64,000 nucleotides of DNA. It comes from Velocimicrobium porci (GTDB lineage Bacteria; Bacillota; Clostridia; Lachnospirales; Lachnospiraceae). The position numbers and the translations under genes are program-made. The notes under the pieces are model-generated. The model was not told the DNA's origin and ran no database searches. It saw nothing but the letters and a program-made list of their open reading frames with translations. The DNA is taken from NCBI RefSeq assembly GCF_009696045.1, contig NZ_VUMT01000001.1, forward strand, positions 305,933-369,932, read 5' to 3'. Shown here one piece after another: positions 56,982 through 64,000 of the stretch (its first letter is position 1; each line of letters opens with the position of its first letter).

Positions 56982-58937
56982 TTAATCTATATGATACGCC
57001 TTTTTTACACTTTCTAACTCCCTTAGCCATATGGACACACAAGCATCACTTGGCATTCTCCAATCTCCTCTTGGAGATAGAGAAACACTGCCTACTTTTG
57101 GTCCATCCGGAAGGCAGGAGCGTTTGAACTGCTGAGAGAAAAACCTCTTGTAAAATGTATACAGCCAGTGATAAATTGTTTTCTTATTATATTCTTCCTC
57201 AAATGTCATAACCGCAAGTCGGAATACTTTGGCTGGTGAAAATCCATACCGGATTATATAGTATAAAAAGAAATCATGCAGTTCATATGGACCTACAATA
57301 TCTTCTGTCTTCTGGGCAATGACTCCTTCTTCTAATGGTAACAGTTCCGGGCTGACCGGCGTATCAATTACATCAATAAGTACCTTTTTCAGCACCTTAT
57401 TTTTTGATATTTCCGCATAATATTTTACCAAATGACGAACCATAGTCTTTGGTATGGAAGCATTTACTCCATACATTGACATATGATCTCCATTGTAAGT
57501 TGCCCATCCTAATGCAAGCTCTGACATATCTCCTGTTCCAATTACCATTGCGTCATACTTATTTGCAAGATCCATAAGCACTTGAGTCCGTTCTCTCGCT
57601 TGTGCATTTTCATAAGTTATATCATGTAATCCCGCTTCATGTCCAATTTGCTCCAAGTGTAATTTAACAGCTTCACCAATATTAATTTCTTTTAACGTCA
57701 CTCCTAATTCTCCGACTAAAGTTAACGCATTCTGATAAGTACGATCACTTGTTCCAAAACAAGGCATCGTAACCGCAATAATATCCTCTCTCGACAGCTT
57801 CAACATGTCAAATGCTTTAACCGTTACCAAAAGAGCAAGCGTAGAATCTAATCCTCCCGAAATTCCAATTACTGCATTTGCACAATTCGTATGTGACAGA
57901 CGTTTCTTTAACGCCATCGCCTGAATTTCTAATATCTCTTCAAAACAACGTTTTCTGTCCTCTTCTTTTTCAGGAATAAATGGAAGCTTAGCAAATTTTC
58001 TTGTAAGATTTGTCTTATCAATCTCATCATAATGAAACGCTATTACATCATATCCCTCTTCCATCGGATCTTTGCAAAGAAACGTATTCATCTTTCTTCT
58101 TTCTGATAAGATTCTCTCAATATCCAGCTCGGATATAATCAACTCATTTTTAAAACGCTTTGATTCCTTTAACACAATACCATTTTCTACAATTAAGTTA
58201 TGTCCTGCAAATACAAGATCAGTAGAAGATTCTCCTTCGCCTGCATCTGCATAAATATATCCGCAAACTGCCCGTGCCGACTGACCACAAATCAAATCTC
58301 TTCGATAAACATCTTTTCCTGTAATTTCGTCACTGGCAGATAAATTAGCAATTACAGTAGCCCCTACTAAAGCATGATAACTGGAAGGTGGAATTGTTAC
58401 CCATACATCTTCACAAATATCAACTCCAAGTACTAACTCAGGCATATTTTCACATTGAAATAATATCTTTGTTCCAACAGGAACATCTTCAAACACCTCA
58501 TCACCAAGATAAAATGTAGCATAAGTTGTTTCATCACTTCCAATTGCAAAGTATCTTGCTTCATAAAATTCTACATAATTTGGAATATGTTTTTTCGTAA
58601 CAATACCTAATAATTCCCCTTTTTGAACAACTGCTGCCGCATTATAAAGTTTTCCATTAACCATAACAGGAATCCCTATTAATGCAAGCAACTCCATCTG
58701 TTCTGTAGCTTTTATAATTTTTCCAAGTGCAGACTTAGCACTTTCCAATAAAGTTGATTGTAAAAATAAATCTCCACATGTATATCCTGTAACACATAGC
58801 TCCGGAAATACAACAATTTTCACTTTTTTTCTCTCACATACTCTCAATACCCTTATAATCTCTTTTGCATTGTACTCACAGTCTGCTACCCTTACATTAG
58901 GCGTTACAGAGCCAACTTTTACAAAACCCTGATTCAT
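56982..58937 (-). CDS. nadE: Glutamine-dependent NAD+ synthetase
   Basis: Converts deamido-NAD to NAD using glutamine as nitrogen source. About 651 residues in two domains. The N-terminal nitrilase-type glutaminase (about 1-290) has its Glu-Lys-Cys triad in FPELCVTGYTCGD, KKHIPNYVEFYE and GVDICEDVWV. The synthetase domain has the P-loop GISGGLDSTLALL near 365, TGDMSELALGWATYNGDHMS, and a conserved C-terminal block with CLPDGPKVGSVSLSPRGDWR. GAGAGG five bases before the ATG at 58937 sets the start. It ends 13 bases from the convergent FMN-like gene. Confidence 0.97.
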   Translation of the reverse strand: MNQGFVKVGSVTPNVRVADCEYNAKEIIRVLRVCERKKVKIVVFPELCVTGYTCGDLFLQSTLLESAKSALGKIIKATEQMELLALIGIPVMVNGKLYNAAAVVQKGELLGIVTKKHIPNYVEFYEARYFAIGSDETTYATFYLGDEVFEDVPVGTKILFQCENMPELVLGVDICEDVWVTIPPSSYHALVGATVIANLSASDEITGKDVYRRDLICGQSARAVCGYIYADAGEGESSTDLVFAGHNLIVENGIVLKESKRFKNELIISELDIERILSERRKMNTFLCKDPMEEGYDVIAFHYDEIDKTNLTRKFAKLPFIPEKEEDRKRCFEEILEIQAMALKKRLSHTNCANAVIGISGGLDSTLALLVTVKAFDMLKLSREDIIAVTMPCFGTSDRTYQNALTLVGELGVTLKEINIGEAVKLHLEQIGHEAGLHDITYENAQARERTQVLMDLANKYDAMVIGTGDMSELALGWATYNGDHMSMYGVNASIPKTMVRHLVKYYAEISKNKVLKKVLIDVIDTPVSPELLPLEEGVIAQKTEDIVGPYELHDFFLYYIIRYGFSPAKVFRLAVMTFEEEYNKKTIYHWLYTFYKRFFSQQFKRSCLPDGPKVGSVSLSPRGDWRMPSDACVSIWLRELESVKKAYHID

Positions 58938-59042
58938 AATAACCTCTCTTTTCTGTTCTGCTTTTTCTCTCAATTTCCTATTCTAAATCATACTTTACGG
59001 AAAATCAAGAAACAAGATATTTTATTCATCTTCTAATCCCCT

Positions 59043-60968
59043 TTATACACGGAATCTGGAAATTAATTTACTGAGATTCTTAGCCTGCTCCGATAATTCC
59101 TGTGTTGCAGCTGCAGTTTCCTCTGCGGTAGCAGAATTTATCTGAACAACATCTGAAATATTGGAAATCTCAAACTTGATGCGTGATGATTTATCTGCTT
59201 GTTCCTTTGTATCTATGGAAATATTTTTAAATGCTTTTGAAATCTTCTCGGAGTTTTCAACAATATCCTTCAGACATTTAGACGTAGAATCCGCACAAGC
59301 CATAACACTTTCAATTTTCTTTAAGCAATTGGTAATCAGTTCTGCTGTCTCATTAGAAGACTCTGCTGTCTTCGTTGCCAAACTGCCAATCTCATCTGCA
59401 ACTACCGCAAATCCCCGTCCACGTTCGCCGACACGGGCTGCTTCTACTGATGCATTTAATGCTAATATGTTAATTTGAAATGCAATGGTTTCAATGGTAC
59501 CGATAATGTTCTGAATATCGGATGACATATTTTCTACCTGACCAACGACATCACAAAGCTGTTTCATTTCGTTATTCCCATTTATAATCAAAGTGTCTAA
59601 TTGCTGCAAACGCTCCTGCACCTGCTCTTCATTATCCGAATTACGTGCAATACATTCTACCATATCTTCAACATTTACTACTAACTGGTTAATAGATGCA
59701 GCCTGAGTAACCGTACCTGTTGCTAACGACTCTGCCGCATCTGCCAACTCATCGGAGCCCGTTCCAACAGAATAAGCTGATTCTTGTACCTCCCTAATTA
59801 GTCTCTGCAGAATTACTCTGATTTGATTTACAGAATCGGATAACTGATTAAAATCTCCAGGATAAGAGTTCATAGCCGCCTGAGTCAAATCATAATTGGC
59901 CATTCCTCCCAAAATCATATTCGTTTCGTAAATTATCTTCTTAAATGTCTGCTGTAACTCTCTGGCAGAATTTTGAAGCTGTCCTATCTCATCCCCTCGT
60001 TTGCTTGGTTCAATCTGATGGTTCAAATCACCTTTGGAAAGGGACACCAATGTCTGACTAACCTGATGAACAGCTTCACCTATGCTTCCTGCGAATAATC
60101 CTGCCAAAATAAGTGCAAAAACAAGTGCAAAAAACTCTACTACTACGATAGTTTTCATAGTATCATAGGTTGACTCCATAAAGTCTTCCTTTGGTGCTGT
60201 TACAACAATTGTCCACCCATTGGTTCCCTGAACCGGACTATAACCACATAAATATTCCTTAGTTTCGTCACTATACTCTCCTGCACCACTTACCTGTGCT
60301 AATATCCTATCGGCAATACTTCCCACTCCATTTTTACTATCCGCAATATTATAGCTTCCTATCATTGATTCATCCGGATGGACAATTACCATTCCGTTCC
60401 CGTCGACTAAATATGTATAGCTCCCTTCACTAATTACAATCTGATCAAGGATTTTACTCATAAAATTAACATCCATACGATAATAAACAACACCGTTTAT
60501 TTCCTGATTCTTGGTATAGACAGGGGATGCCACGCTGAAACCATAATTTCCGGTGTACTTACTCAAAGTCAAATCGGAAATGTTAACCTTCCCCGCCAAG
60601 GCTTCCTTCACATAATCACGTTCGCTAAAATCTGTACCATCCTTACGGCTGACCCCTTTACGGTCAAGTATATTGCCACTAGTAAATCCATAGTTCTCTG
60701 CCAACTTATCAATATGCTCTGAAACCACCTGATTTTGTGACGACGAAGCAAATACAGAATCAACTCCGGATACCTTGACCATCTTCGTAAAATCATCTAA
60801 CTTTTCTTCAATCTCTTTCGCTGCCAATTCTGCAGAAATCTGCATTGTCTTTTTGGCATCTACAGTGCCCATTTCCATATTTTTATTGTATGTTACAATC
60901 CCAATTATTGAAACAATTCCAAAAACAGTTACACCAAATATAATTGAAAGCCTTGTTTTGATTTTCAT
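59043..60968 (-). CDS. Methyl-accepting chemotaxis protein with dCache sensor
   Basis: Chemoreceptor of 641 residues. TM1 about 7-27, extracytoplasmic dCache domain about 35-270 ([44 protein letters not shown]), TM2 about 278-300, and HAMP ([20 protein letters not shown]). The signalling tip reads [18 protein letters not shown] and [15 protein letters not shown]. dCache receptors commonly bind amino acids or other small metabolites; the ligand is not predictable here. AAGGAGG is directly before the ATG region. Transcribed from a sigma-28-like promoter. Confidence 0.96.
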   Translation of the reverse strand: MKIKTRLSIIFGVTVFGIVSIIGIVTYNKNMEMGTVDAKKTMQISAELAAKEIEEKLDDFTKMVKVSGVDSVFASSSQNQVVSEHIDKLAENYGFTSGNILDRKGVSRKDGTDFSERDYVKEALAGKVNISDLTLSKYTGNYGFSVASPVYTKNQEINGVVYYRMDVNFMSKILDQIVISEGSYTYLVDGNGMVIVHPDESMIGSYNIADSKNGVGSIADRILAQVSGAGEYSDETKEYLCGYSPVQGTNGWTIVVTAPKEDFMESTYDTMKTIVVVEFFALVFALILAGLFAGSIGEAVHQVSQTLVSLSKGDLNHQIEPSKRGDEIGQLQNSARELQQTFKKIIYETNMILGGMANYDLTQAAMNSYPGDFNQLSDSVNQIRVILQRLIREVQESAYSVGTGSDELADAAESLATGTVTQAASINQLVVNVEDMVECIARNSDNEEQVQERLQQLDTLIINGNNEMKQLCDVVGQVENMSSDIQNIIGTIETIAFQINILALNASVEAARVGERGRGFAVVADEIGSLATKTAESSNETAELITNCLKKIESVMACADSTSKCLKDIVENSEKISKAFKNISIDTKEQADKSSRIKFEISNISDVVQINSATAEETAAATQELSEQAKNLSKLISRFRV

Positions 60969-61007
60969 TAGCTCCTCCTTATTTATAATTTTTTAACTAT
61001 TCTATTA

Positions 61008-61033
61008 ATATAGTACTATTTTTCAAACTTTTA
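61008..61033 (-). promoter_or_regulatory. Sigma-28-like promoter of the second chemoreceptor gene
   Basis: Minus-strand TAAA (61030-61033) in the context TAAAAGTTTG, 14 bases ending AAAATAG, then TACTATAT (61008-61015). The -10 block and the preceding AAAATAG are identical to those upstream of the EAL gene. Confidence 0.5.
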
Positions 61034-61118
61034 CACAAGTAGTTGTTTAAATTACTTACATTTCCTCTCAAGTTTGAATGTATATTTCTGAAATTGGTAT
61101 TATTAGGTATCGAATATA

Positions 61119-61167
61119 AAAAGCAGAAAAAAAGACTCTGTAAGCCGTGTCGTTTTTCCCTGCTTTT
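61119..61167 (-). terminator. Long hairpin after the AAA-ATPase gene
   Basis: AAAAGCAG (61119-61126) pairs with CTGCTTTT (61160-61167), extended inward by A-run/T-run and GAC/GTC pairing. The T-run after it on the minus strand is weak. The 293-base gap 60969-61261 holds this, the chemoreceptor promoter and no gene. Confidence 0.55.
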
Positions 61168-61261
61168 CTATATTGGACATATTCTGTTGTAAAAAAGTCA
61201 GTATTATCTGCGTTGTTCTGCGATAAGTTCCCAAAACTTCCCCATAAGCGAAAATATTCCC

Positions 61262-62956
61262 CTAACCAATCAATACCTTCTTCCCCTCAAAGGCAAACCC
61301 ATATTTACGGATATGCCCCGCCGGAATTCCCTTGGCCACAAGGGCAGCTTCGTACTGCTTCCCCTCTATCTGGGCATGGGCAGCTTTTACGGTGTCCTCA
61401 AGGCTCTCTTCCTCGTCCGGGTCATGTACCTTGAATTCCAGTAGGAAAGCCGCATCATTTTCCTTATCTTTTGGCTCTATCATGACATCATACTTTCCCA
61501 GACCGCTTTCCCTATTGGATGTGACCACATACCCGTCCTGCAAATCCACGATGAGACCAAGGACGAAGCCATGGTAGAAGCGCTCCGGCTCCTCCCGGGA
61601 TACCCTCTTCCCTGTGTCAAAATAGCTGAAGGTATTCAGTGCCACCTCGTTCATGTACACGTTCATTGCCTTCCTGTCTCCCTTGAGCAGTGCCTCTACA
61701 AAATCATTGTATGCACCGTCCGACTCGTCAAACCAACCGCGCACAATATCATAAAACATATCCTTTACTTCTCCATTAGTGAGACAAAGCTCATACTTTG
61801 TTTTTTCCCCTGCTTGTTTCTTTTCTTCGTCATTCAATACTTTTAGGTATCCGCTGGCAAGCAGAAGGCTCCAAATCGCCCCCTCGCTGCGGTCAAGCTG
61901 GTTATAGACAATCTGCTCATCAATGGGACACTTTATGCTCTCCCCCTTGAGAAGCTTCTCAAAATTTGTCTTTATCCTTCTGCTCCCCTGCCGGATCAAC
62001 TTCCCTGCCAGCTGGTTGCTGCTGGTGTTCGCCCAGTATGGGGCAATTTTCCCTTTTCCCAGAAAATTTAACACCGACCACGGATTATAGATGTCCCTAT
62101 GTTCCCCAAAGGTAAAGCCATCATACCACTGTTTAACTTCTTCCTTCCTGTCACTGTAACCATACTCATCCAACGACGCAAAAACTTCCTCCTCCGTAAA
62201 CCCAAAGGCAGTGGCATACTTATCTGATGTGACTGTGACCACCTCCAGATTATTGAGGTCGGAAAAAATAGACTCCTTGCTGACTCTGGTAATTCCTGTC
62301 ATCACCGCCCGTTCCATATATGGATTCGTCTTGAATGCCGAATTAAACAGGCTCCTTGTAAAGGAAACCAGCTCATCCCAATATCCGTATACATATGCCT
62401 CCTGCATCGGTGTGTCGTATTCATCCAGAAGGATAATAACCTTTTTCCCATAATAGCGGCACAAGAACTCCGACATCTTATGGATTGCCATGGTCGCCAC
62501 ATATTCCGGCATCCTGCTGCCTACAGAGCGGAAAAATTCCTTATCATTGTCTGACAGGAAATCCCCCTCCAAAAGATACCGGTGTCCATTATATAAATCC
62601 GTAAGAATCTGGTAAATCTGCATTTTTGTGTACTCAAAATTAGTTTCTTTGACGAGGGCAAAGGACAGGCTGATGACCGGGTAGGTTCCCTGCAGTTTGC
62701 GGTATTTTTCCTCCTCCCAGATGGAAAGCCCCGCAAACAAATCCCCCCTGCCTGCATGGTCTGCCGAGAAAAAATAATCCAGCATACTCATGTTCAATGT
62801 CTTGCCAAAACGCCTTGGGCGGGTAACCAGTGTGACACTATCTCCACTTTCCCACCATTCTTTGATGAAGGAAGTCTTATCTATATAGAAATAGCCGCCT
62901 TTCCTGAGTTCTTCAAAATCCTGTATCCCTATTGCTACCGTTTTCGCTTTTTCCAT
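61262..62956 (-). CDS. AAA-ATPase-like protein with PD-(D/E)XK nuclease-type domain
   Basis: About 564 residues of the PF09820 (AAA-ATPase_like) plus PDDEXK_9 family, large in gut anaerobes and of unknown function. The N-terminus FEELRKGGYFYIDKTSFI is typical. Walker A-like is TRPRRFGKTLNMSMLDYFF near 45-63 and Walker B VIILLDEYDTPMQEAYV near 178. A C-terminal nuclease-like core shows AAFLLEFKV (E-x-K). GAGGAGGGG precedes the ATG at 62956. Base composition differs from its neighbours: a hand count of 61381-61440 gives 31/60 G+C against 21/60 in 59161-59220. This suggests recent acquisition. Whether it is a defence or selfish element is unknown. Confidence 0.88.
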   Translation of the reverse strand: MEKAKTVAIGIQDFEELRKGGYFYIDKTSFIKEWWESGDSVTLVTRPRRFGKTLNMSMLDYFFSADHAGRGDLFAGLSIWEEEKYRKLQGTYPVISLSFALVKETNFEYTKMQIYQILTDLYNGHRYLLEGDFLSDNDKEFFRSVGSRMPEYVATMAIHKMSEFLCRYYGKKVIILLDEYDTPMQEAYVYGYWDELVSFTRSLFNSAFKTNPYMERAVMTGITRVSKESIFSDLNNLEVVTVTSDKYATAFGFTEEEVFASLDEYGYSDRKEEVKQWYDGFTFGEHRDIYNPWSVLNFLGKGKIAPYWANTSSNQLAGKLIRQGSRRIKTNFEKLLKGESIKCPIDEQIVYNQLDRSEGAIWSLLLASGYLKVLNDEEKKQAGEKTKYELCLTNGEVKDMFYDIVRGWFDESDGAYNDFVEALLKGDRKAMNVYMNEVALNTFSYFDTGKRVSREEPERFYHGFVLGLIVDLQDGYVVTSNRESGLGKYDVMIEPKDKENDAAFLLEFKVHDPDEEESLEDTVKAAHAQIEGKQYEAALVAKGIPAGHIRKYGFAFEGKKVLIG

Positions 62957-62991
62957 TCTTCCCCTCCTCAACTGGAAATTTGACAAATTTT

Positions 62992-63036
62992 AAAATCCGT
63001 TATACTAACAGTTCTCACCTTAGTATAACGGATTTT
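62992..63036. repeat. 17-bp perfect inverted repeat upstream of the AAA-ATPase gene
   Basis: Arms 62992-63008 (AAAATCCGTTATACTAA) and 63020-63036 are perfect inverted copies around 11 bases. The hairpin lies 36 bases upstream of the ATPase start codon and 84 bases after the Big_2 fragment. It could end that fragment's transcription or act as an operator. Confidence 0.6.
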
Positions 63037-63119
63037 GGGTTAAATTACAAATTTTATTGCCGTCCTGTTTCTATTTTATTTCTCCTGTTTCTTTCGCTTC
63101 TGTCCACACTTTATCCCAA

Positions 63120-63347
63120 TTATTGCACAGTAACCTTAACTTTTTCATACACACCATTCTGGGCATATACATAGATGTAACAGGTTCCACTTTTCTTAGC
63201 TTTGATAACTCCCTTGCTGCTTACTGTGGCAATCTTGCTGTTACCGGATTCGTATTTGATTGCCGTATGCTTCTTGATAGCCTTATCTGCTTTCATCTGG
63301 AAAGCCTTAATGGTAAAAGTATTTCCTACCTTTAGAGGGCTTTTAAT
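63120..63347 (-). pseudogene. Truncated 3' end of a Big_2 (Ig-like) surface-protein gene
   Basis: An open frame of about 75 codons without a start, ending in TAA at 63120-63122. The translation contains TFTIKAFQMKADKAIKKHTA, SGNSKIATVSSKGVIKAKK and GTCYIYVYAQNGVYEKVKV, a clear bacterial Ig-like group 2 domain as found at the C-terminus of surface proteins. The frame is cut by an in-frame TGA at 63348-63350, inside the palindromic repeat next to the group II intron. The upstream part of the gene is missing from the window. I infer a gene broken by insertion or rearrangement at this repeat. Confidence 0.75.
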
Positions 63348-63371
63348 TCATAGGACGTAATTTCCTATGAA
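63336..63371. repeat. Palindromic repeat, copy 2, abutting the intron
   Basis: GAGGGCTTTTAATTCATAGG and onward closely matches 47388-47423. The palindrome TTCATAGGA/TCCTATGAA occupies 63347-63355 and 63363-63371. It is truncated inside the GCCC/GGGC palindrome on one side and stops at the intron 3' boundary on the other. Confidence 0.7.
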
Positions 63372-63447
63372 ATCGGGTAGGAGGTAAATAATTATTTTAT
63401 TTACCGTCCTCCCACACCACCGTGCGTACGGTTCCGTACACGGCGGT
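63372..63447 (-). ncRNA. Group II intron domains V and VI
   Basis: Minus strand. Domain V is ACCGCCGTG-TACG-GAAC-CGTA-CG-CACGGTGGT (63447 down to 63416), with a CGC triad, GAAC loop and two-base CG bulge. Domain VI pairs GGTAAATAA with TTATTTACC and ends CCTCCTACCCGAT, with the unpaired A seven bases from the 3' end as the likely branch point. Confidence 0.85.
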
Positions 63448-63450
63448 TCT

Positions 63451-64000
63451 TTAGTTTTCACATATTTTCAAATAGAACTCTGTGAATGTTGGATATCCAA
63501 GTTCACGGAGTTTCTTATTGTTAAATGCAGTTTGAAAGACAAAATATCCACTGCAATACCAGTTTCCATTTCGCATGTTGGCGCAAATCCACGCCTTTTC
63601 TTTATCCACACCTAACTTTTTGAGTTCTTTAAATTTTGTCTTAACCTTTTTCCATTGTTTCCAATAGATTGCCCTTATCTTATGTCGTAACCATTCATCT
63701 GTTTTTGTAAGAAGTGCCTTCATATCTGCCATTCCAAAGTAGTTTACCCATCCTCTTATAAACTGTGTCAGTTTTAATGCACGATATTCATTTCCCCATC
63801 CATTACTTCTGTTTGTCAGTTCTCTGATTTTATTCTTCATCCTCGTAACTGACTTTGGATGTACTCTGAATCTGCACTTACCTCGATAGTTATAAAAACT
63901 GTATCCAAGATACTTGACTTTGCTGATATGCGACACACACGTCTTTTCTCGATTCACTTTTAAGAAAAGTTTTCCTTCGATATATGGTGTGATGTTTTCC
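63451..64000 (-). CDS. ltrA: Group II intron reverse transcriptase/maturase, C-terminal part
   Basis: Partial: the frame is open to the window edge and the N-terminal RT domain is missing. The visible part starts with a segment reading ITPYIEGKLFLKVNREKT (end of the RT domain), then VKYLGYSFY, then the maturase/GIIM domain with WGNEYRALKLTQFIRGWVNY and WLRHKIRAIYWKQWKK. It ends LKICEN without an HNH endonuclease domain. The stop lies four bases before domain V, the normal place inside domain IV. The product splices its own intron and drives retrohoming. Confidence 0.93.
   Translation of the reverse strand, partial: ENITPYIEGKLFLKVNREKTCVSHISKVKYLGYSFYNYRGKCRFRVHPKSVTRMKNKIRELTNRSNGWGNEYRALKLTQFIRGWVNYFGMADMKALLTKTDEWLRHKIRAIYWKQWKKVKTKFKELKKLGVDKEKAWICANMRNGNWYCSGYFVFQTAFNNKKLRELGYPTFTEFYLKICEN

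Larger units (their letters stand above)
63372..64000 (-). mobile_element. Group II intron, 3' part, running off the window
   Basis: A reverse transcriptase/maturase reading frame is followed by recognisable catalytic RNA domains V and VI, and the element ends CCTACCCGAT at 63372. The 5' part lies beyond base 64000. The 3' exon begins precisely with the palindrome TTCATAGGA. Confidence 0.9.

Overview
The window is a low-G+C Firmicutes chromosome segment. Protein content and gene order fit a motile gut Lachnospiraceae of the Roseburia/Agathobacter/Lachnospira type. Evidence: Clostridia-style proteins throughout, AGGAGG ribosome binding sites, a CIRCE-controlled groESL operon, an mcsA-mcsB-clpC-radA cluster, chemoreceptors and a c-di-GMP phosphodiesterase, and addAB instead of recBCD. 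Most of it is ordinary core chromosome. Only the last ~3 kb looks acquired. The genus is an inference.

Layout. 1-8.3 kb: era and an M16C peptidase, a cold-shock gene, a HAD phosphatase, an M15 cell-wall peptidase, and purH behind a ZTP riboswitch with an overlapping terminator. 8.3-12.6 kb: a Na/Pi cotransporter with a PhoU-like tail, a PhoB-like regulator and a PhoR-like kinase in one operon, preceded by TTTACA repeats spaced like a PHO box. 12.7-16.3 kb: dCMP deaminase, an amidase, guaB and a small membrane protein. 16.6-22.4 kb: groESL under CIRCE, a DUF2225 protein, glnS and a SleB-like hydrolase. 22.9-24.4 kb: a radical-SAM gene overlapping a VUT/YhhQ transporter gene, a probable queuine-salvage pair. 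24.5-28.1 kb: truA, an overlapping 43-codon ORF, proA, proC and a YfcE phosphodiesterase. 28.2-32.3 kb: an NA37-type nucleoid protein, then a dCache-HAMP-degenerate GGDEF-EAL protein followed by a protein with two FliM-like LSQDxID motifs.

32.3-39.1 kb: the stress operon gntR-mcsA-mcsB-clpC-(unknown)-radA-(unknown). A GntR/YtrA-type repressor sits where CtsR normally stands, and a perfect palindrome overlaps the promoter. 39.2-43.8 kb: a histidine phosphatase and two adjacent secreted proteins that share a cadherin-like beta-sandwich domain, one of them an SH3b/glucosaminidase autolysin. 43.8-47.3 kb: hslO, a methyltransferase, udk and nadA. 47.5-61 kb: two chemoreceptor genes, addAB, an FMN-binding-like membrane protein and nadE. 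Both chemoreceptor genes and the EAL gene share one promoter pattern, TAAA-N14-(T/A)(A/G)C(T/A)TA(T/A)A, inside a longer common block. This looks like a sigma-28-type motility regulon.

61.2-64 kb: a G+C-richer AAA-ATPase/PD-(D/E)XK gene, the truncated 3' end of a Big_2 surface-protein gene, a copy of a palindromic repeat also found near 47.4 kb, and the 3' part of a group II intron. The intron (reverse transcriptase, domains V and VI) ends exactly at that palindrome and runs off the window.

Start codons were moved downstream of the longest open frame wherever a Shine-Dalgarno sequence decided it. Everything here is by eye: no alignment, folding or database search was run.
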